Assembly: GCA_036010965.1 (NCBI GenBank)
Contig: DASCMO010000017.1
Location: forward strand, 11,368 to 75,367
Length of the DNA stretch: 64,000 nt
Direction: 5' to 3'
DNA from: GCA-2686265 sp036010965
GTDB lineage: Bacteria > Planctomycetota > UBA1135 > GCA-002686595
Under the pieces are notes generated by a model. That model saw nothing but the letters and a program-made list of their open reading frames with translations, was not told the origin of the DNA and ran no database searches. Below are positions 40,899-50,433 of this stretch, piece after piece; the first letter of the stretch is position 1, and every line of letters begins with the position of its first letter. The position numbers were made by a program, and so were the translations under genes.

Positions 40899-42995
40899 TC
40901 ACTCGCTCCGGATCCAGCGCACGGCGTCGGCGATCACGTATCCGTCGGTTGCGGTGTTGTCGAGGGTGACCCCGGTCGTGCCCTCGGGGAAGGAGAAGAT
41001 CCCCAGGGAGTGGAAGAGCCCCTGGGTGGCAGGCGCGGCGCGCTGATCGACGCTCAGGATCGTGGGGCCTCCCGGGTGCTCCACTCGAACCGGCACGTTG
41101 GAGGCCCGGTTGGGATGCGCGGACCAGGCCAGCTGCACCTCCCAGCGGCCGGCGGCGGGCAGCCGGGCTTCGAAGCGCGCGCTCGCGTGTCCCTTGGCCT
41201 GGTCCCCGTCGTGCACGTAGCCGCGCCCTACGAACAGGCCCTGGGAGACGCTGGGGACCCAGCCGCCAAGCAGTTCGGCCTGTTCGTCGTCCACCACGAT
41301 GCCGGACAGCGTCCGGACGGGAACGGCGCGCGGGCCGGGGGCGGCCGCAGGAGAGTGGGGGTGTTCCAGCACCTGGCCGTCGGCCAGCAGTCGTGCGCGC
41401 AGGGCGGCGCGGTCCACGTCCTGCACGGCGCAGGAGGCGTCGAGGGACAGGCAGGCGGCCGTGGCAGCCGACTGGCCGAGGATCATGAAGACCGGTTCCA
41501 TGCGGATCGAGCCGTAGGCGATGTGAGAGCTCGAAAGACAGATCGGCACGAGCAGGTTGGTGCACTCGCCACGCCGCGGAACGAGGGCGCCGTAGGAGAT
41601 CGGGTAGGGCCCGCCAGGGTTGACCTGGATGTCCCCCTCGTTGCGCACCATGGCGACCCCCTCGGCACTTCGCGCCACGTAGCGCTGCACGTTGTGGGAA
41701 TCCATGTTGTAGGAGCCCATGCCGACCGGGTCGGGCGTGGGCAGCAGCCCGCGCAGATGCGGCTCGCTCATGACGAAGTCGCTCACCATGCGCCGCGCCT
41801 CTCGCACATAGATCTGGTGTGGCCAGCCACCGTTGTCGGTGAACTCGTCGGCCGCCAGCCCCCAGCGCCGCATGCGCTCGCGCACGTCGTCGGGCAGGCG
41901 CGGGTCGTTGGAGAGGAAGTAGTGGTAGCCCTTCTGGTAGCGCTCGTGCTCGGCCAGGATCTCTCGACGGCGTTCGTAGGATGCCTCGGGGTAGTCGTAG
42001 TTCCTGCCGATGTTGTCGGTCGAGAAAGGCCCGTGGTTGTTGGTGTCCGTCTTGCGGTTCGGCATGGGATCGAACTTGCCGAAAACGTGCCGCGAGCCTG
42101 CCTGAACGACGCGCAGCAGCAGCTCGTACTCGCCGGCGTCGTAGCCCGCCGGGCGCGGGAAGGGCAGGCGGTTGGCAGGCGCGTCGGTCATGCACAGGCG
42201 ATAGTTGTAGGCCTGCAGGCGCCGGTCCCCGGAACCCTCGGGGCCGGGGCCGCCGGCCTGGATGCGCGGCAAGAGGCCGCTCGCGGGGTCGCCGGGCAGC
42301 ACGTAGGGATCGATCGGGCGGCCGAACTGGTGCGAGCGGGCGTTGCGGGTCTGGACGCCGTTGAGCGTCTCGCCGTGGACGCTGTTGGCCTCGCGCCCCA
42401 CGCTGTAGCTCACCCCGGCCGCCGCCATCAGGTCGCCCTCGTAGGTGGCGTCGATGAAGATCCGTCCGGCGTAGGTCTCGCCCGAGAGCATGCGGATCGT
42501 CTCGATGCCAGCGCCGGAGAGCAGCACGCCGTCCTCACGGTCCAGCCAGCGGTCGCGGTGCACGGGAATGCCGGCCTCGGCCACCAGCTCCTCGAAGGCG
42601 CGCTCGGCCACGTGGGGCTCGAAGACCCAGATGGCGTCGGCTTCGGGCCGGTAGCCTGAACACTCCTCGGGTCGCTGCTGGCGCCAGGCCTGCGGTTCGT
42701 CGTAGTGGGCCTTGAGGCGTCCGTAGAAGGCGCGGCTCAGCCCACCGATGACCGCCTTGTCGCCGCTGTCGGTCCAGCCCAGCCCGTTGGCGGTCATGCC
42801 GCCGAGGTGTTGGTCGGGGCAGACGATGATCACCGAACGTCCCATGCGCCGGACCTGTAAGGCGGCGCTGATGCCGGCGGACGTGCCACCGTAGACGACC
42901 ACGTCGTACGGCTTCTGCGGGCGCTCGGCCAACGGGCGCTTCTCGACCGTGACCGCGCAGGCGCAGAGCAAGGGGAGGAGCGGGAGGAGGGACAC
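40899..42995 (-). CDS. FAD-dependent oxidoreductase, xanthan-lyase-associated type, with golvesin-like C-terminal domain
   Basis: A 698-residue exported (probably lipoprotein, LCAC near residues 11-14) flavoprotein. The FAD motif DVVVYGGTSAGISAALQVRRMG starts near 31 and continues with GGMTANGLGWTDSGDK, as in the FAD_oxidored family common in Planctomycetota and Bacteroidota sugar-degradation loci. FIDATYEGDLMAAAGVSY and YNYRLCMTD follow. The C-terminal ~130 residues (GLFVGRGYVHDGDQAKGHASARFEARLPAAGRWEVQLAW…, ending DGYVIADAVRW) match the golvesin/xanthan lyase carbohydrate-binding domain. Substrate unknown, probably a sugar residue. GTG 42995 is 26 nt after the sulfatase stop, so both are likely one operon. 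Confidence 0.87.
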   Translation of the reverse strand: MSLLPLLPLLCACAVTVEKRPLAERPQKPYDVVVYGGTSAGISAALQVRRMGRSVIIVCPDQHLGGMTANGLGWTDSGDKAVIGGLSRAFYGRLKAHYDEPQAWRQQRPEECSGYRPEADAIWVFEPHVAERAFEELVAEAGIPVHRDRWLDREDGVLLSGAGIETIRMLSGETYAGRIFIDATYEGDLMAAAGVSYSVGREANSVHGETLNGVQTRNARSHQFGRPIDPYVLPGDPASGLLPRIQAGGPGPEGSGDRRLQAYNYRLCMTDAPANRLPFPRPAGYDAGEYELLLRVVQAGSRHVFGKFDPMPNRKTDTNNHGPFSTDNIGRNYDYPEASYERRREILAEHERYQKGYHYFLSNDPRLPDDVRERMRRWGLAADEFTDNGGWPHQIYVREARRMVSDFVMSEPHLRGLLPTPDPVGMGSYNMDSHNVQRYVARSAEGVAMVRNEGDIQVNPGGPYPISYGALVPRRGECTNLLVPICLSSSHIAYGSIRMEPVFMILGQSAATAACLSLDASCAVQDVDRAALRARLLADGQVLEHPHSPAAAPGPRAVPVRTLSGIVVDDEQAELLGGWVPSVSQGLFVGRGYVHDGDQAKGHASARFEARLPAAGRWEVQLAWSAHPNRASNVPVRVEHPGGPTILSVDQRAAPATQGLFHSLGIFSFPEGTTGVTLDNTATDGYVIADAVRWIRSE

Positions 42996-43021
42996 GACCG
43001 GGCTATGATGGGAGACGTAGA

Positions 43022-44497
43022 TTATCGGGAGATTTTTCCCGCTGCGCGGTTCTCCGACCCCTTGACCTCGGTGAGCTTGTCTCCCAGGCGTGCGCGCATG
43101 GCGTCGCCCATACTCGAGAGTCGGGCGACGACCTCGGGGTGCTCTGCCGCGACGTCACGCGTCTCGGAGATGTCCTGCTCGAGGTTGTACAGCTCGAGCC
43201 CTGTCCTGGCGCCGTGGTCGTAGGCTCCTGGTGAGCCCCCTGACCCGGGCGTGCGCCCTATCATCGAACGGTAGCCGTGGGGGAAGTGGAGCTTCCAGGG
43301 ACCGGAGCGCATCGCCTCGAGGTGGTTGGTCTTGTAGTAGAAGAAGTACGCCTCCTGTGGGGAGCGCGCACCGGGTTGGCCCGCGAGGAGTGCCCAGACG
43401 TCCATCCCATCGATCACGCGCTCCGGCAGGTCGGCACCGATCAGGCCCGCCACGGTTGGCAGGAGGTCGATGGTCATCCAGGGCTCGCTGCTGACGCGGG
43501 CGGCGGGGACGCGCCCTGGCCAGCGGACGAGGCAGGGCACGCGCACGCCGCCCTCGAAGGTCGTGCCCTTGCCCTCGCGCAGGGGGCCGGTCGATCCAGA
43601 GTGGTCTCCGTAGCTGAGCCAGGGGCCGTTGTCGGATGCGTAGAAGACGAGAGTGTTCTCGGCGAGCCCGCACGACTCGAGGGCGTCCAGCACCTTGCCG
43701 ACGGAGTCGTCGATCTCCTCGATCACGTCTCCATAGGTGCCCCGCTGGCTGCGCCCGACGGAGTCCTGCGCGGTGAAGAGGGGCACGTGCGGCATCGGGT
43801 GCGCGAGGTAGAGGAAGAAGGGCTCGTCGGCGTGGGAGCGCACGAAGGCGGCGGCGCGGTCACCGAAGTCCGTGGTGAAGCGCATCTGGTCGGGGCCCGT
43901 CACCTCCGGGTCTGCGATCTCGGTTCCCTCGAAGGTGAACAGGTCCGGGTAGCCCCTCTTGCGCTTCTCCACCGGATCGGAGAAGTGCGCGTAGGCCGGA
44001 TGCCAGGGCCACATGTCGTTCGAGTAGGGGATGCCATAGGACTCGTCGAAGCCGTGGTTGGCGGGGAGGAACTGCCGTTGGTACCCCAGGTGCCACTTCC
44101 CGAACATCCCGGTCGCGTAGCCACGCGACTTGCAGAGTTCGGCCAGGGTCGTCTCCTGTGAATGGATCCCGTGCGTGTTGCGCGGACCGAGCGCGCCGTG
44201 GATCCCGAGTCGGTTCGCGTAGCAGCCGGTCAGGAGGGCCGTGCGCGAGGCGGAGCAGACCGGCTGCGCCACGTAGAAGTCCGTGAATCGCGTCCCTTCG
44301 GCCGCCAGGCGATCGAGATTGGGGGTCTCGAACCCCTGCGCTCCCTGGGTGCCGATGTCCGCCCAGCCCTGGTCGTCGGTGTAGATGACGACCACGTTCG
44401 GGCGGTCGGCGGCTGCCCGAGGAGGTGGGCTCGGGAGGAGTGCGCACCCCACCAGGAGTGCTCCCGCGGCGGCGGGCAGAGGGAGAGTTCTGAGCAT
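43022..44497 (-). CDS. Sulfatase (S1 family) lipoprotein
   Basis: A 491-residue arylsulfatase-type enzyme that removes sulfate esters from glycans. The formylglycine motif is CSASR (Cys81) in PVCSASRTALLTG; metal ligands are in VVVIYTDDQGWADIG and FYASDNGPWLSYG; and the GKWHLG motif is present. The lipobox LVGC (Cys18) suggests membrane anchoring outside the cytoplasm. It needs a formylglycine-generating or anSME-type maturase, not seen in the window. ATG 44497. Probably cotranscribed with the downstream FAD oxidoreductase; divergent from the sialate O-acetylesterase gene (140 nt). Confidence 0.93.
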   Translation of the reverse strand: MLRTLPLPAAAGALLVGCALLPSPPPRAAADRPNVVVIYTDDQGWADIGTQGAQGFETPNLDRLAAEGTRFTDFYVAQPVCSASRTALLTGCYANRLGIHGALGPRNTHGIHSQETTLAELCKSRGYATGMFGKWHLGYQRQFLPANHGFDESYGIPYSNDMWPWHPAYAHFSDPVEKRKRGYPDLFTFEGTEIADPEVTGPDQMRFTTDFGDRAAAFVRSHADEPFFLYLAHPMPHVPLFTAQDSVGRSQRGTYGDVIEEIDDSVGKVLDALESCGLAENTLVFYASDNGPWLSYGDHSGSTGPLREGKGTTFEGGVRVPCLVRWPGRVPAARVSSEPWMTIDLLPTVAGLIGADLPERVIDGMDVWALLAGQPGARSPQEAYFFYYKTNHLEAMRSGPWKLHFPHGYRSMIGRTPGSGGSPGAYDHGARTGLELYNLEQDISETRDVAAEHPEVVARLSSMGDAMRARLGDKLTEVKGSENRAAGKISR

Positions 44498-44637
44498 GAT
44501 GCAGACCCTATCAAAGGCCTACACCGCCCGCAGAGCCTCTCGAACGGAGCTGGGTTGCGCTTCCGAGGCACTGGGACGATTCTCGTGCTGCCTGCTTCGC
44601 CCATTCCAGCCGGCCACACGGTCTTGAGGAGTCCACC

Positions 44638-46251
44638 ATGTTTGAGCGCCTGTCGATCCCGATCCGCTTTCTCGCCGCGACCATCGCCCTGACGTCGTCC
44701 GCTGGCGCGGACGTCCGCCTGCCCAGGATCTTCAGCGACGACATGTTGCTCCAGCGGGGCCTGGCGGTGCCTGTGTGGGGTTGGGCTGACGCGGGTGAGC
44801 ACATCGACGTGCACTTTGCAGGGCAGGAGCTGCGCACCAGGGCGGACGAGACCGGACGCTGGAGCGTCAAGCTCGATCCTCTCGAGGCCAGCAGTGAGGG
44901 CAGAAGCCTGCAGATCAATGGGCGAAGGGTCCGGGACGGCGAGGCCGTCGACACCAACCAGATCATCCTGCTGAACGTCCTCGTCGGCGACGTCTGGGTC
45001 TGCTCCGGTCAATCGAACATGGAGTGGAACGTGAAGGGGGCCATGAACGGCAGCGAGGAGATCGCGGCCGCCGATCAGCCCCTGATGCGCCTCTTCGACG
45101 TGCCGGGCCACACGACGGCGCCGGTGGCCCAGGAGGATGTCCCCGGTGGCGCATGGAGAGCCTGCTCGCCCGCGAGCGTTCAGGGCTTCTCTGCCGTGGG
45201 CTACTACTTCGGCCGGGAGATCCAGCGCGAGAGCGGCGTGCCGGTCGGCCTGATCGGGACCAACTGGGGCGGCACTCGCATCGAGCCCTGGATCCCGGCC
45301 GTCGGCTTCCGAAGCGTCCCCGAGCTGAAGGGCACCGCGGATCGCGTGGACGCCACGGATCCGGAGGTCGCTGCGGGCGAGTCGACCTGGAAAGTGCACC
45401 TGGAGGCCGTCGAGGTGTGGGCCGCGGGGGCGCGCAAGGCGCTGTCCGACGGGACACCGATCGCCTCTGCGCCAAGGAGCCCGGGGCCGTCCGGTGCCGG
45501 TGATCCCACCGCGATCTACAACGCGATGGTCTCCGGACTGGTTCCCTACGGGATCCGCGGCGCGATCTGGTACCAGGGCGAATCGAACGGCTCCGAGGGC
45601 GTCGAGTACTTCCACAAGATGCAGGCGCTCATCGGTGGCTGGCGCCAGGTCTGGGACCAGGGCGACTTTCCGATCTACTTCTACTTCGTGCAGCTGGCTG
45701 ACTTCCAGCAGCCCAAGGACGACCCGGCGGGTGGGGACGGCTGGGCGCGGATCCGCGAGGCCCAGCGCCAGGCGTTGACGATCCCGCACACCGGGATGGC
45801 CGTGATCACCGACATCGGCCAGGCCAATGACATCCACCCGCGCAACAAGCAGGACGTGGGCGCGCGCCTCGCACGCTGGGCGTTGCGGGACGCGGCGGGC
45901 CAGGACCTGGTCGTCAGCGGGCCTCTCTACCGGGGGATGACGGTCGAAGGCGGCAGGATCCGGGTCGAGTTCGAACACGTGGGGGGCGGCCTGATGGTCG
46001 GGGAGAAAGAGGGCCTGGAGCCCACGCGCGTGGTCGAGGGCGGGGAGTTGAAGCGCTTCGCTGTCGCTGGCGAGGATCGGGTCTGGCACTGGGCCAGCGC
46101 TGAGATCGATGGAGATACGCTCCTCGTCTCCTCCCCGGAGGTCCCCGCGCCCGTGGCGGTCCGCTACGCGTACTCGATGAACCCCAAGGGCTCGAATCTG
46201 TACAACCGCGAAGGCCTGCCGGCCTCGGCATTCCGTACCGACGACTGGTAG
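44638..46251 (+). CDS. Sialate O-acetylesterase
   Basis: A 537-residue exported SGNH-type carbohydrate esterase. Signal peptide 1-24 (…SSAGAD). An N-terminal Ig-like domain (LPRIFSDDMLLQRGLAVPVWGWADAGE) precedes the catalytic core with nucleophile Ser126 in CSGQSNMEWNV. Then come GLIGTNWGGTRIEPW, GAIWYQGESN and the Asp/His pair region DIGQANDIHPRNKQDVGARLA. It removes acetyl groups from sialic acids or acetylated plant/algal sugars. GAGGAG lies 9 nt before ATG 44638. Placed between sulfatase genes, it fits a small locus for decorated polysaccharides. Confidence 0.92.
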   Translation: MFERLSIPIRFLAATIALTSSAGADVRLPRIFSDDMLLQRGLAVPVWGWADAGEHIDVHFAGQELRTRADETGRWSVKLDPLEASSEGRSLQINGRRVRDGEAVDTNQIILLNVLVGDVWVCSGQSNMEWNVKGAMNGSEEIAAADQPLMRLFDVPGHTTAPVAQEDVPGGAWRACSPASVQGFSAVGYYFGREIQRESGVPVGLIGTNWGGTRIEPWIPAVGFRSVPELKGTADRVDATDPEVAAGESTWKVHLEAVEVWAAGARKALSDGTPIASAPRSPGPSGAGDPTAIYNAMVSGLVPYGIRGAIWYQGESNGSEGVEYFHKMQALIGGWRQVWDQGDFPIYFYFVQLADFQQPKDDPAGGDGWARIREAQRQALTIPHTGMAVITDIGQANDIHPRNKQDVGARLARWALRDAAGQDLVVSGPLYRGMTVEGGRIRVEFEHVGGGLMVGEKEGLEPTRVVEGGELKRFAVAGEDRVWHWASAEIDGDTLLVSSPEVPAPVAVRYAYSMNPKGSNLYNREGLPASAFRTDDW

Positions 46252-46513
46252 GTCGGCGGAGCAGCGGCCCCGATCACGTCGGTGCGCGAGATTGGCGACC
46301 CTGAAGCTGGGTTGCCATGGCTTTTTATTTAGGGAACTCGTCGGCTTCTCGTCGATGGTCTGCGTCGCTGCCGGGCGCAGAGTTGCCCACGAGCCCTCCC
46401 GATAGGATCATTGCGGCGGCTGAGTCACGGGCTCGTTCGGGTGCGGACGCTTGACGGAGCCGCGAGATGATGAACGGCAGTCCCCTGACCGCGTACTTCC
46501 AAGGAGCCTTCGG

Positions 46514-48037
46514 ATGATCGCCTTCTGTGCTGCGCTGCTCGCGTGTTCTGGTCCCGACTTGCCGAACATCCTGGTCGTCCTCGCCGATGACCTCGGGTAT
46601 GGCGACGTGGGTTGCTACAACTCCGAGTCCAGGGTGTCGACGCCCAATCTCGACCGCCTGGCGAGTGAGGGGATGAGGCTCACCGACGCGCACAGCCCCT
46701 CCACTGTCTGTACCCCCACGCGCTACAGCCTGCTCACGGGGCGGATGGCGTTCCGCACGGGAATGGGCGGCGTGTTCACGGGGGTGGGGGGGCCGTGCAT
46801 GATCGAGAGCGACCGCCTGACATTGCCCGGCATGCTGCGCGGGAAGGGGTACGCCACCGCCATGTTCGGTAAGTGGCATGTGGGCATGACCTTCCACGAC
46901 GCGGAGGGAGTGCCCATCAACAAGAACGGGCTCGAAGCGGTGAAGCGTGCCGACTTCTCCCGCGCCATCCCCGACGCGCCGATTCACCGGGGCTTCGACC
47001 AGTTCTTCGGCACCGTCTGCTGTCCCACCACGGACTGGCTCTACGCCTACGTCGAGGGCGATCGCATACCGATCCCGCCAACCCAGCTCCTGGACCGCTC
47101 GCCGCTTCCCAAGCACCCGTATTCGCGCGACAACCGCCGAGGTCTGATCGCGCCGGGCTTCGACCTGGAACAGGTGGACCTGGTCTTCCTCGAGCGCAGC
47201 AAGCGCTTCCTCGTGGAGCACGTGAAGGAGAACCCCGACCAGCCCTTCTTCCTGTTTCATTCCATGCAGGCCGTGCACCTGCCGTCGTTGGCCGCCGAGC
47301 GTTTCAAGGGCGAGACCGAGGCCGGTCCGCATGGCGACTTCATCTTCGAGCTCGATCACGTCGTCGGGGAGTTGATGAAGACCCTCGAGCAGCTCGCAGT
47401 CGCCGAGGACACGCTGGTCCTCTTCTCCAGCGACAACGGGCCGGAGGTGACCACTGTCGTCAACATGCGCGAGACCCACGGGCACGACGGGGCCCGCCCC
47501 TGGCGGGGCATGAAGCGGGACAACTGGGAGGGTGGCCACCGCGTGCCGCTGATCGCGCGCTGGCCCGGCCGCATCGAGGCCGGGAGCGTCTCGGATCAGA
47601 CCGTCTGCCTGACCGATCTGATGGCCACCTGCGCCGCCATCGTCCAGGCCGACCTGCCCGACGACGCGGCCGAGGACAGCTTCAACTTCCTGCCGGTCCT
47701 GACGGGCGAGCAGGGTGACGAGCCTGTCCGCGAATACACCCTGCACCAGACCATGAGCCTTGCCCTGGCCATCCGCCGCGGGCCGTGGAAGTATCTCGAC
47801 CACAGGGGCTCCGGGGGCAACAACTACACCCGGCCTCACCTGAAGCCGTACGTCCTTCCCGAGCACGCCCCCGACGCTCCGGGCCAGCTCTACAATCTCG
47901 ACCAGGACCCCGGCGAGACCAGCAACCTTCACGACGAGCATCCCGAAATCGTTCGCGAGTTGAAGACCAGGCTGGAGCAGTTCAAGCGGGCCGGGCGCAG
48001 CGCTCCCTCGCGGGTCGCCAGGCCAGAGGACCGCTAG
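46514..48037 (+). CDS. Sulfatase (arylsulfatase A-like) lipoprotein
   Basis: A 507-residue S1 sulfatase. Formylglycine motif CTPTR (Cys66) in STVCTPTRYSLLTGRMAFRTG; metal-site NILVVLADDLGYGDVGCYN; GKWHVGM near 120; FSSDNGPE with a downstream Lys in GMKRDNWEGGHRVP. The lipobox LLAC (Cys11) closes a very short hydrophobic leader. ATG 46514 is fixed by AAGGAG at 46501-46506 and by this leader; a longer frame from 46451 has no signal character. Its motif differs from that of the other sulfatase (CTPTR versus CSASR), so different glycan targets are likely. Downstream, a 214-nt gap leads to the HEAT-repeat gene. Confidence 0.92.
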   Translation: MIAFCAALLACSGPDLPNILVVLADDLGYGDVGCYNSESRVSTPNLDRLASEGMRLTDAHSPSTVCTPTRYSLLTGRMAFRTGMGGVFTGVGGPCMIESDRLTLPGMLRGKGYATAMFGKWHVGMTFHDAEGVPINKNGLEAVKRADFSRAIPDAPIHRGFDQFFGTVCCPTTDWLYAYVEGDRIPIPPTQLLDRSPLPKHPYSRDNRRGLIAPGFDLEQVDLVFLERSKRFLVEHVKENPDQPFFLFHSMQAVHLPSLAAERFKGETEAGPHGDFIFELDHVVGELMKTLEQLAVAEDTLVLFSSDNGPEVTTVVNMRETHGHDGARPWRGMKRDNWEGGHRVPLIARWPGRIEAGSVSDQTVCLTDLMATCAAIVQADLPDDAAEDSFNFLPVLTGEQGDEPVREYTLHQTMSLALAIRRGPWKYLDHRGSGGNNYTRPHLKPYVLPEHAPDAPGQLYNLDQDPGETSNLHDEHPEIVRELKTRLEQFKRAGRSAPSRVARPEDR

Positions 48038-48131
48038 GCTCTGGCCGGGGCGAGACAGGCTGCGCGCGTCAGGTGTGTCTCTGCGCGCTGCTGACGAGCG
48101 GCGCGAGGGCACCCGGGGATGGGCGGAGGGA

Positions 48132-48163
48132 CATGTGACCTCACGCGCGCGCTGCGCTATATT
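48132..48163 (+). promoter_or_regulatory. Second copy of the 28-nt element, with plausible -35/-10 promoter
   Basis: Bases 48132-48159 equal 38998-39025. Read as a promoter, it gives GTGACC (48135-48140), a 17-nt spacer and TATATT (48158-48163), a five-of-six match to the bacterial -10 consensus. It lies 89 nt upstream of the ATG at 48252. Conservation of the spacer sequence in both copies suggests something more than a sigma site, such as a regulator site. Confidence 0.5.
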
Positions 48164-48251
48164 CGACGTCGGCGCGCTCTCGTTCTGATTCAGGAGTGGC
48201 GGCTAGATCCGGCCGCGCTACTCGTCTCGCTCAGTACAGGAATCGACCAAC

Positions 48252-50324
48252 ATGAAGAACGCGACCGTCACGACGATCGTCCTGCTCCTCAGCTCAGTCG
48301 TCGGCACGCTCCCCCTCGAGGCGCACGGTGGCTTGTTTCGCCCGCCGCCGCCGCCGCCCTACGACGGCCCGGGAGGCTCAGGGGTGGGGCAGGGCGGCGG
48401 CGGAGGAGGCGCTAGCACGCCTGTCCCAGGCGGACCCGCACGCCCGAGCGCTCCGGCTCCGGCTCCGGCCACGCCGTCTCCCGCGAGCCCTGGAGGGGCA
48501 GGCTCACCGATCACGCGTGTCGGCGGTGCGCAGCCGGACCTCTCCGACTGGAGTCTGTGGTGGGGTTTCAACTCGGATCCCTACCTCGGTCTGCGGGAGA
48601 TCGTGAGGAGCGCCGGCCCGCTCACCGGGAGCGATGAGTTCTTCCTCGGTCAGGGCGCGAGCGAGAAGCTGCGGACCAGCGGCCCACAGGAAGCGGCCAT
48701 CAGGGAGAAGGTCGGTCCTGCCTTGCAGCGAGCGATCGAGTCGGAGTCCTCTGATCGGGTCCTGTGCGACGCGATGATCGCTCTCGCCAAGCTCCACCCC
48801 GTGTACGCCCCGAGCGGCGTGCGCTCGATGAGCGAGCTCTTCACTCCTCACCTCGACCACCCCAATCAGAAGGTCGTCGAATCCGCGATCGTCGCCCTGG
48901 GGTTGATGGCGGATTCGACCTGCACTCCCGCGCTCTGCTCGCTCGCCGCCGACGGTGCGGTCGGACGCAAGCTGCTCGGTCGCGTGAAGGTTCCCCTGCC
49001 CACGCGCGCCCTGGCGGCCCTGGCTCTGGGGGTGGTGGGGGCGAACAGCGAGCGCGAAGACGAGCGCAGGTATGTCGCGCACACGCTGGTACAGATTCTG
49101 GAAGGCGAGCGGCAGGCATCACCGGACCTGTTCGTGTCGTGCGTCACGGCCCTCGGGCTCACGTCGCTGGCAGAGAGTCGCGTGCCGGCTCGGAACGGTG
49201 GCGAGGAGCGCTCGGTCGCGAGTTCGAGCCGTCAGGGCCTGATCCGCTTCCTGACCGATCTCCTGCACGACGAGGGCCGGCACCGGTTCGTGCGCGCTCA
49301 TGCGCCCGTGGCGCTCGCCCGACTGGTCAGGGGCGTGGACGATCCCGAGCGCGCGGGCGTGGCCCGGGCCCTGCTCGACGTCCTGGGCGGGGGGGAGAAA
49401 GTCGGGCGCCTGGTGCGCTACGGCATCGTCGAGGGACTCGCTGCGATCGGTGACTCGGACGCCGACGCCGTCGATGCCGAGATCCGCGAGGTCCTGCGCG
49501 AGTCGGTCCGGCGCGGAGACTCGTTCCAGAGGCAGCTCTCGGTCCTGGCCATCGCCCAGGTCTCGAGTCGTCCCGGCACGGGAGCGGGAGAGTCCCTCGA
49601 GGGCGCGCGCGAGGGGCGTGCGTTCCTCGTCGAGCAGCTCACTCGCGGCAAGCGTCGGACCCGTCCCTGGGCCGCCCTGGGCCTGGGACTCTTCGGCCAT
49701 CATCTGCGCGAGGGCGGCCGTGAGCTCGACGAGGCAACCTCGAAGGGGTTGAGTCAGACCCTCTCCGGCGTCGGGTCTCCATCCGATTCAGGAGCCTGGT
49801 ACATCGCTCTCGGTCTGCGCGGAGACGTCGCGGCGGCGCCCGCGCTCCTCGGACGCCTTGAGAGCACGCGCGACGACGCGGCTCGCGGCCGCGCGGCGAT
49901 CGCGCTCGGTCTGCTGGGCGCCCGGGAGGCGATCCCTGCGCTGGAGAAGATCGTCCGGGAGTCTCGCTACCGGCCTGCGTTGTTGCGCGACAGCGCCATC
50001 GCCCTGGCCTTGCTCGGCGACAAGCGTGTGGTCGTGCACTTGCTCGAGATCATGAGCTCCACCGACAGCGTCGCGATCCAGTCCGCCGTGGTCGGGGCGC
50101 TCGCCTTCATCGGTGATGCGCGCGTCATCGACCCGCTGGTGGAGCTGCTGGAGGACCCGGAGCGCCCGGACATCGCCCGCGACTTCGCTGCGATCGCCCT
50201 GGGTGTGGCCTGCGAGCGCGGCCGGCTGCCATGGACCGCGAGCTTTGCGAATCACCTCAACTACGCGGCCGCGACCGACGCTCTCATCTCGGGCAAGGGG
50301 TCCGGCATCCTGAACCTGCGTTGA
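48252..50324 (+). CDS. Exported HEAT-repeat protein
   Basis: A 690-residue protein with a signal peptide (1-25, …GTLPLEAHG) and then a Pro/Gly/Ala-rich low-complexity stretch (~28-90: PPPPPP, GGGGGG, APAPAPA). This is followed by about 600 residues of helical HEAT/PBS-type repeats such as AIVALGLMADSTCTPALCSLA, AALALGVVGANS, AIALGLLGAREAIPALEKIV and GALAFIGDARVIDPLVELL. Such solenoids are protein-protein scaffolds; no catalytic motif is visible. The partner is unknown. ATG 48252 is chosen for the signal peptide. The repeated promoter-like element lies upstream. Conserved in style with planctomycete periplasmic HEAT proteins. Confidence 0.8.
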   Translation: MKNATVTTIVLLLSSVVGTLPLEAHGGLFRPPPPPPYDGPGGSGVGQGGGGGGASTPVPGGPARPSAPAPAPATPSPASPGGAGSPITRVGGAQPDLSDWSLWWGFNSDPYLGLREIVRSAGPLTGSDEFFLGQGASEKLRTSGPQEAAIREKVGPALQRAIESESSDRVLCDAMIALAKLHPVYAPSGVRSMSELFTPHLDHPNQKVVESAIVALGLMADSTCTPALCSLAADGAVGRKLLGRVKVPLPTRALAALALGVVGANSEREDERRYVAHTLVQILEGERQASPDLFVSCVTALGLTSLAESRVPARNGGEERSVASSSRQGLIRFLTDLLHDEGRHRFVRAHAPVALARLVRGVDDPERAGVARALLDVLGGGEKVGRLVRYGIVEGLAAIGDSDADAVDAEIREVLRESVRRGDSFQRQLSVLAIAQVSSRPGTGAGESLEGAREGRAFLVEQLTRGKRRTRPWAALGLGLFGHHLREGGRELDEATSKGLSQTLSGVGSPSDSGAWYIALGLRGDVAAAPALLGRLESTRDDAARGRAAIALGLLGAREAIPALEKIVRESRYRPALLRDSAIALALLGDKRVVVHLLEIMSSTDSVAIQSAVVGALAFIGDARVIDPLVELLEDPERPDIARDFAAIALGVACERGRLPWTASFANHLNYAAATDALISGKGSGILNLR

Positions 50325-50433
50325 GGGCGTCGAGGGCGTCCTGGGCGGCGAGCGCCTGCCCTCGAGCGTGCGCGGGCGGTAGGATCGTGTGGAGTTCACG
50401 GGCCCGCGCGGTCCCGGGCGATCCGATCCCTCG

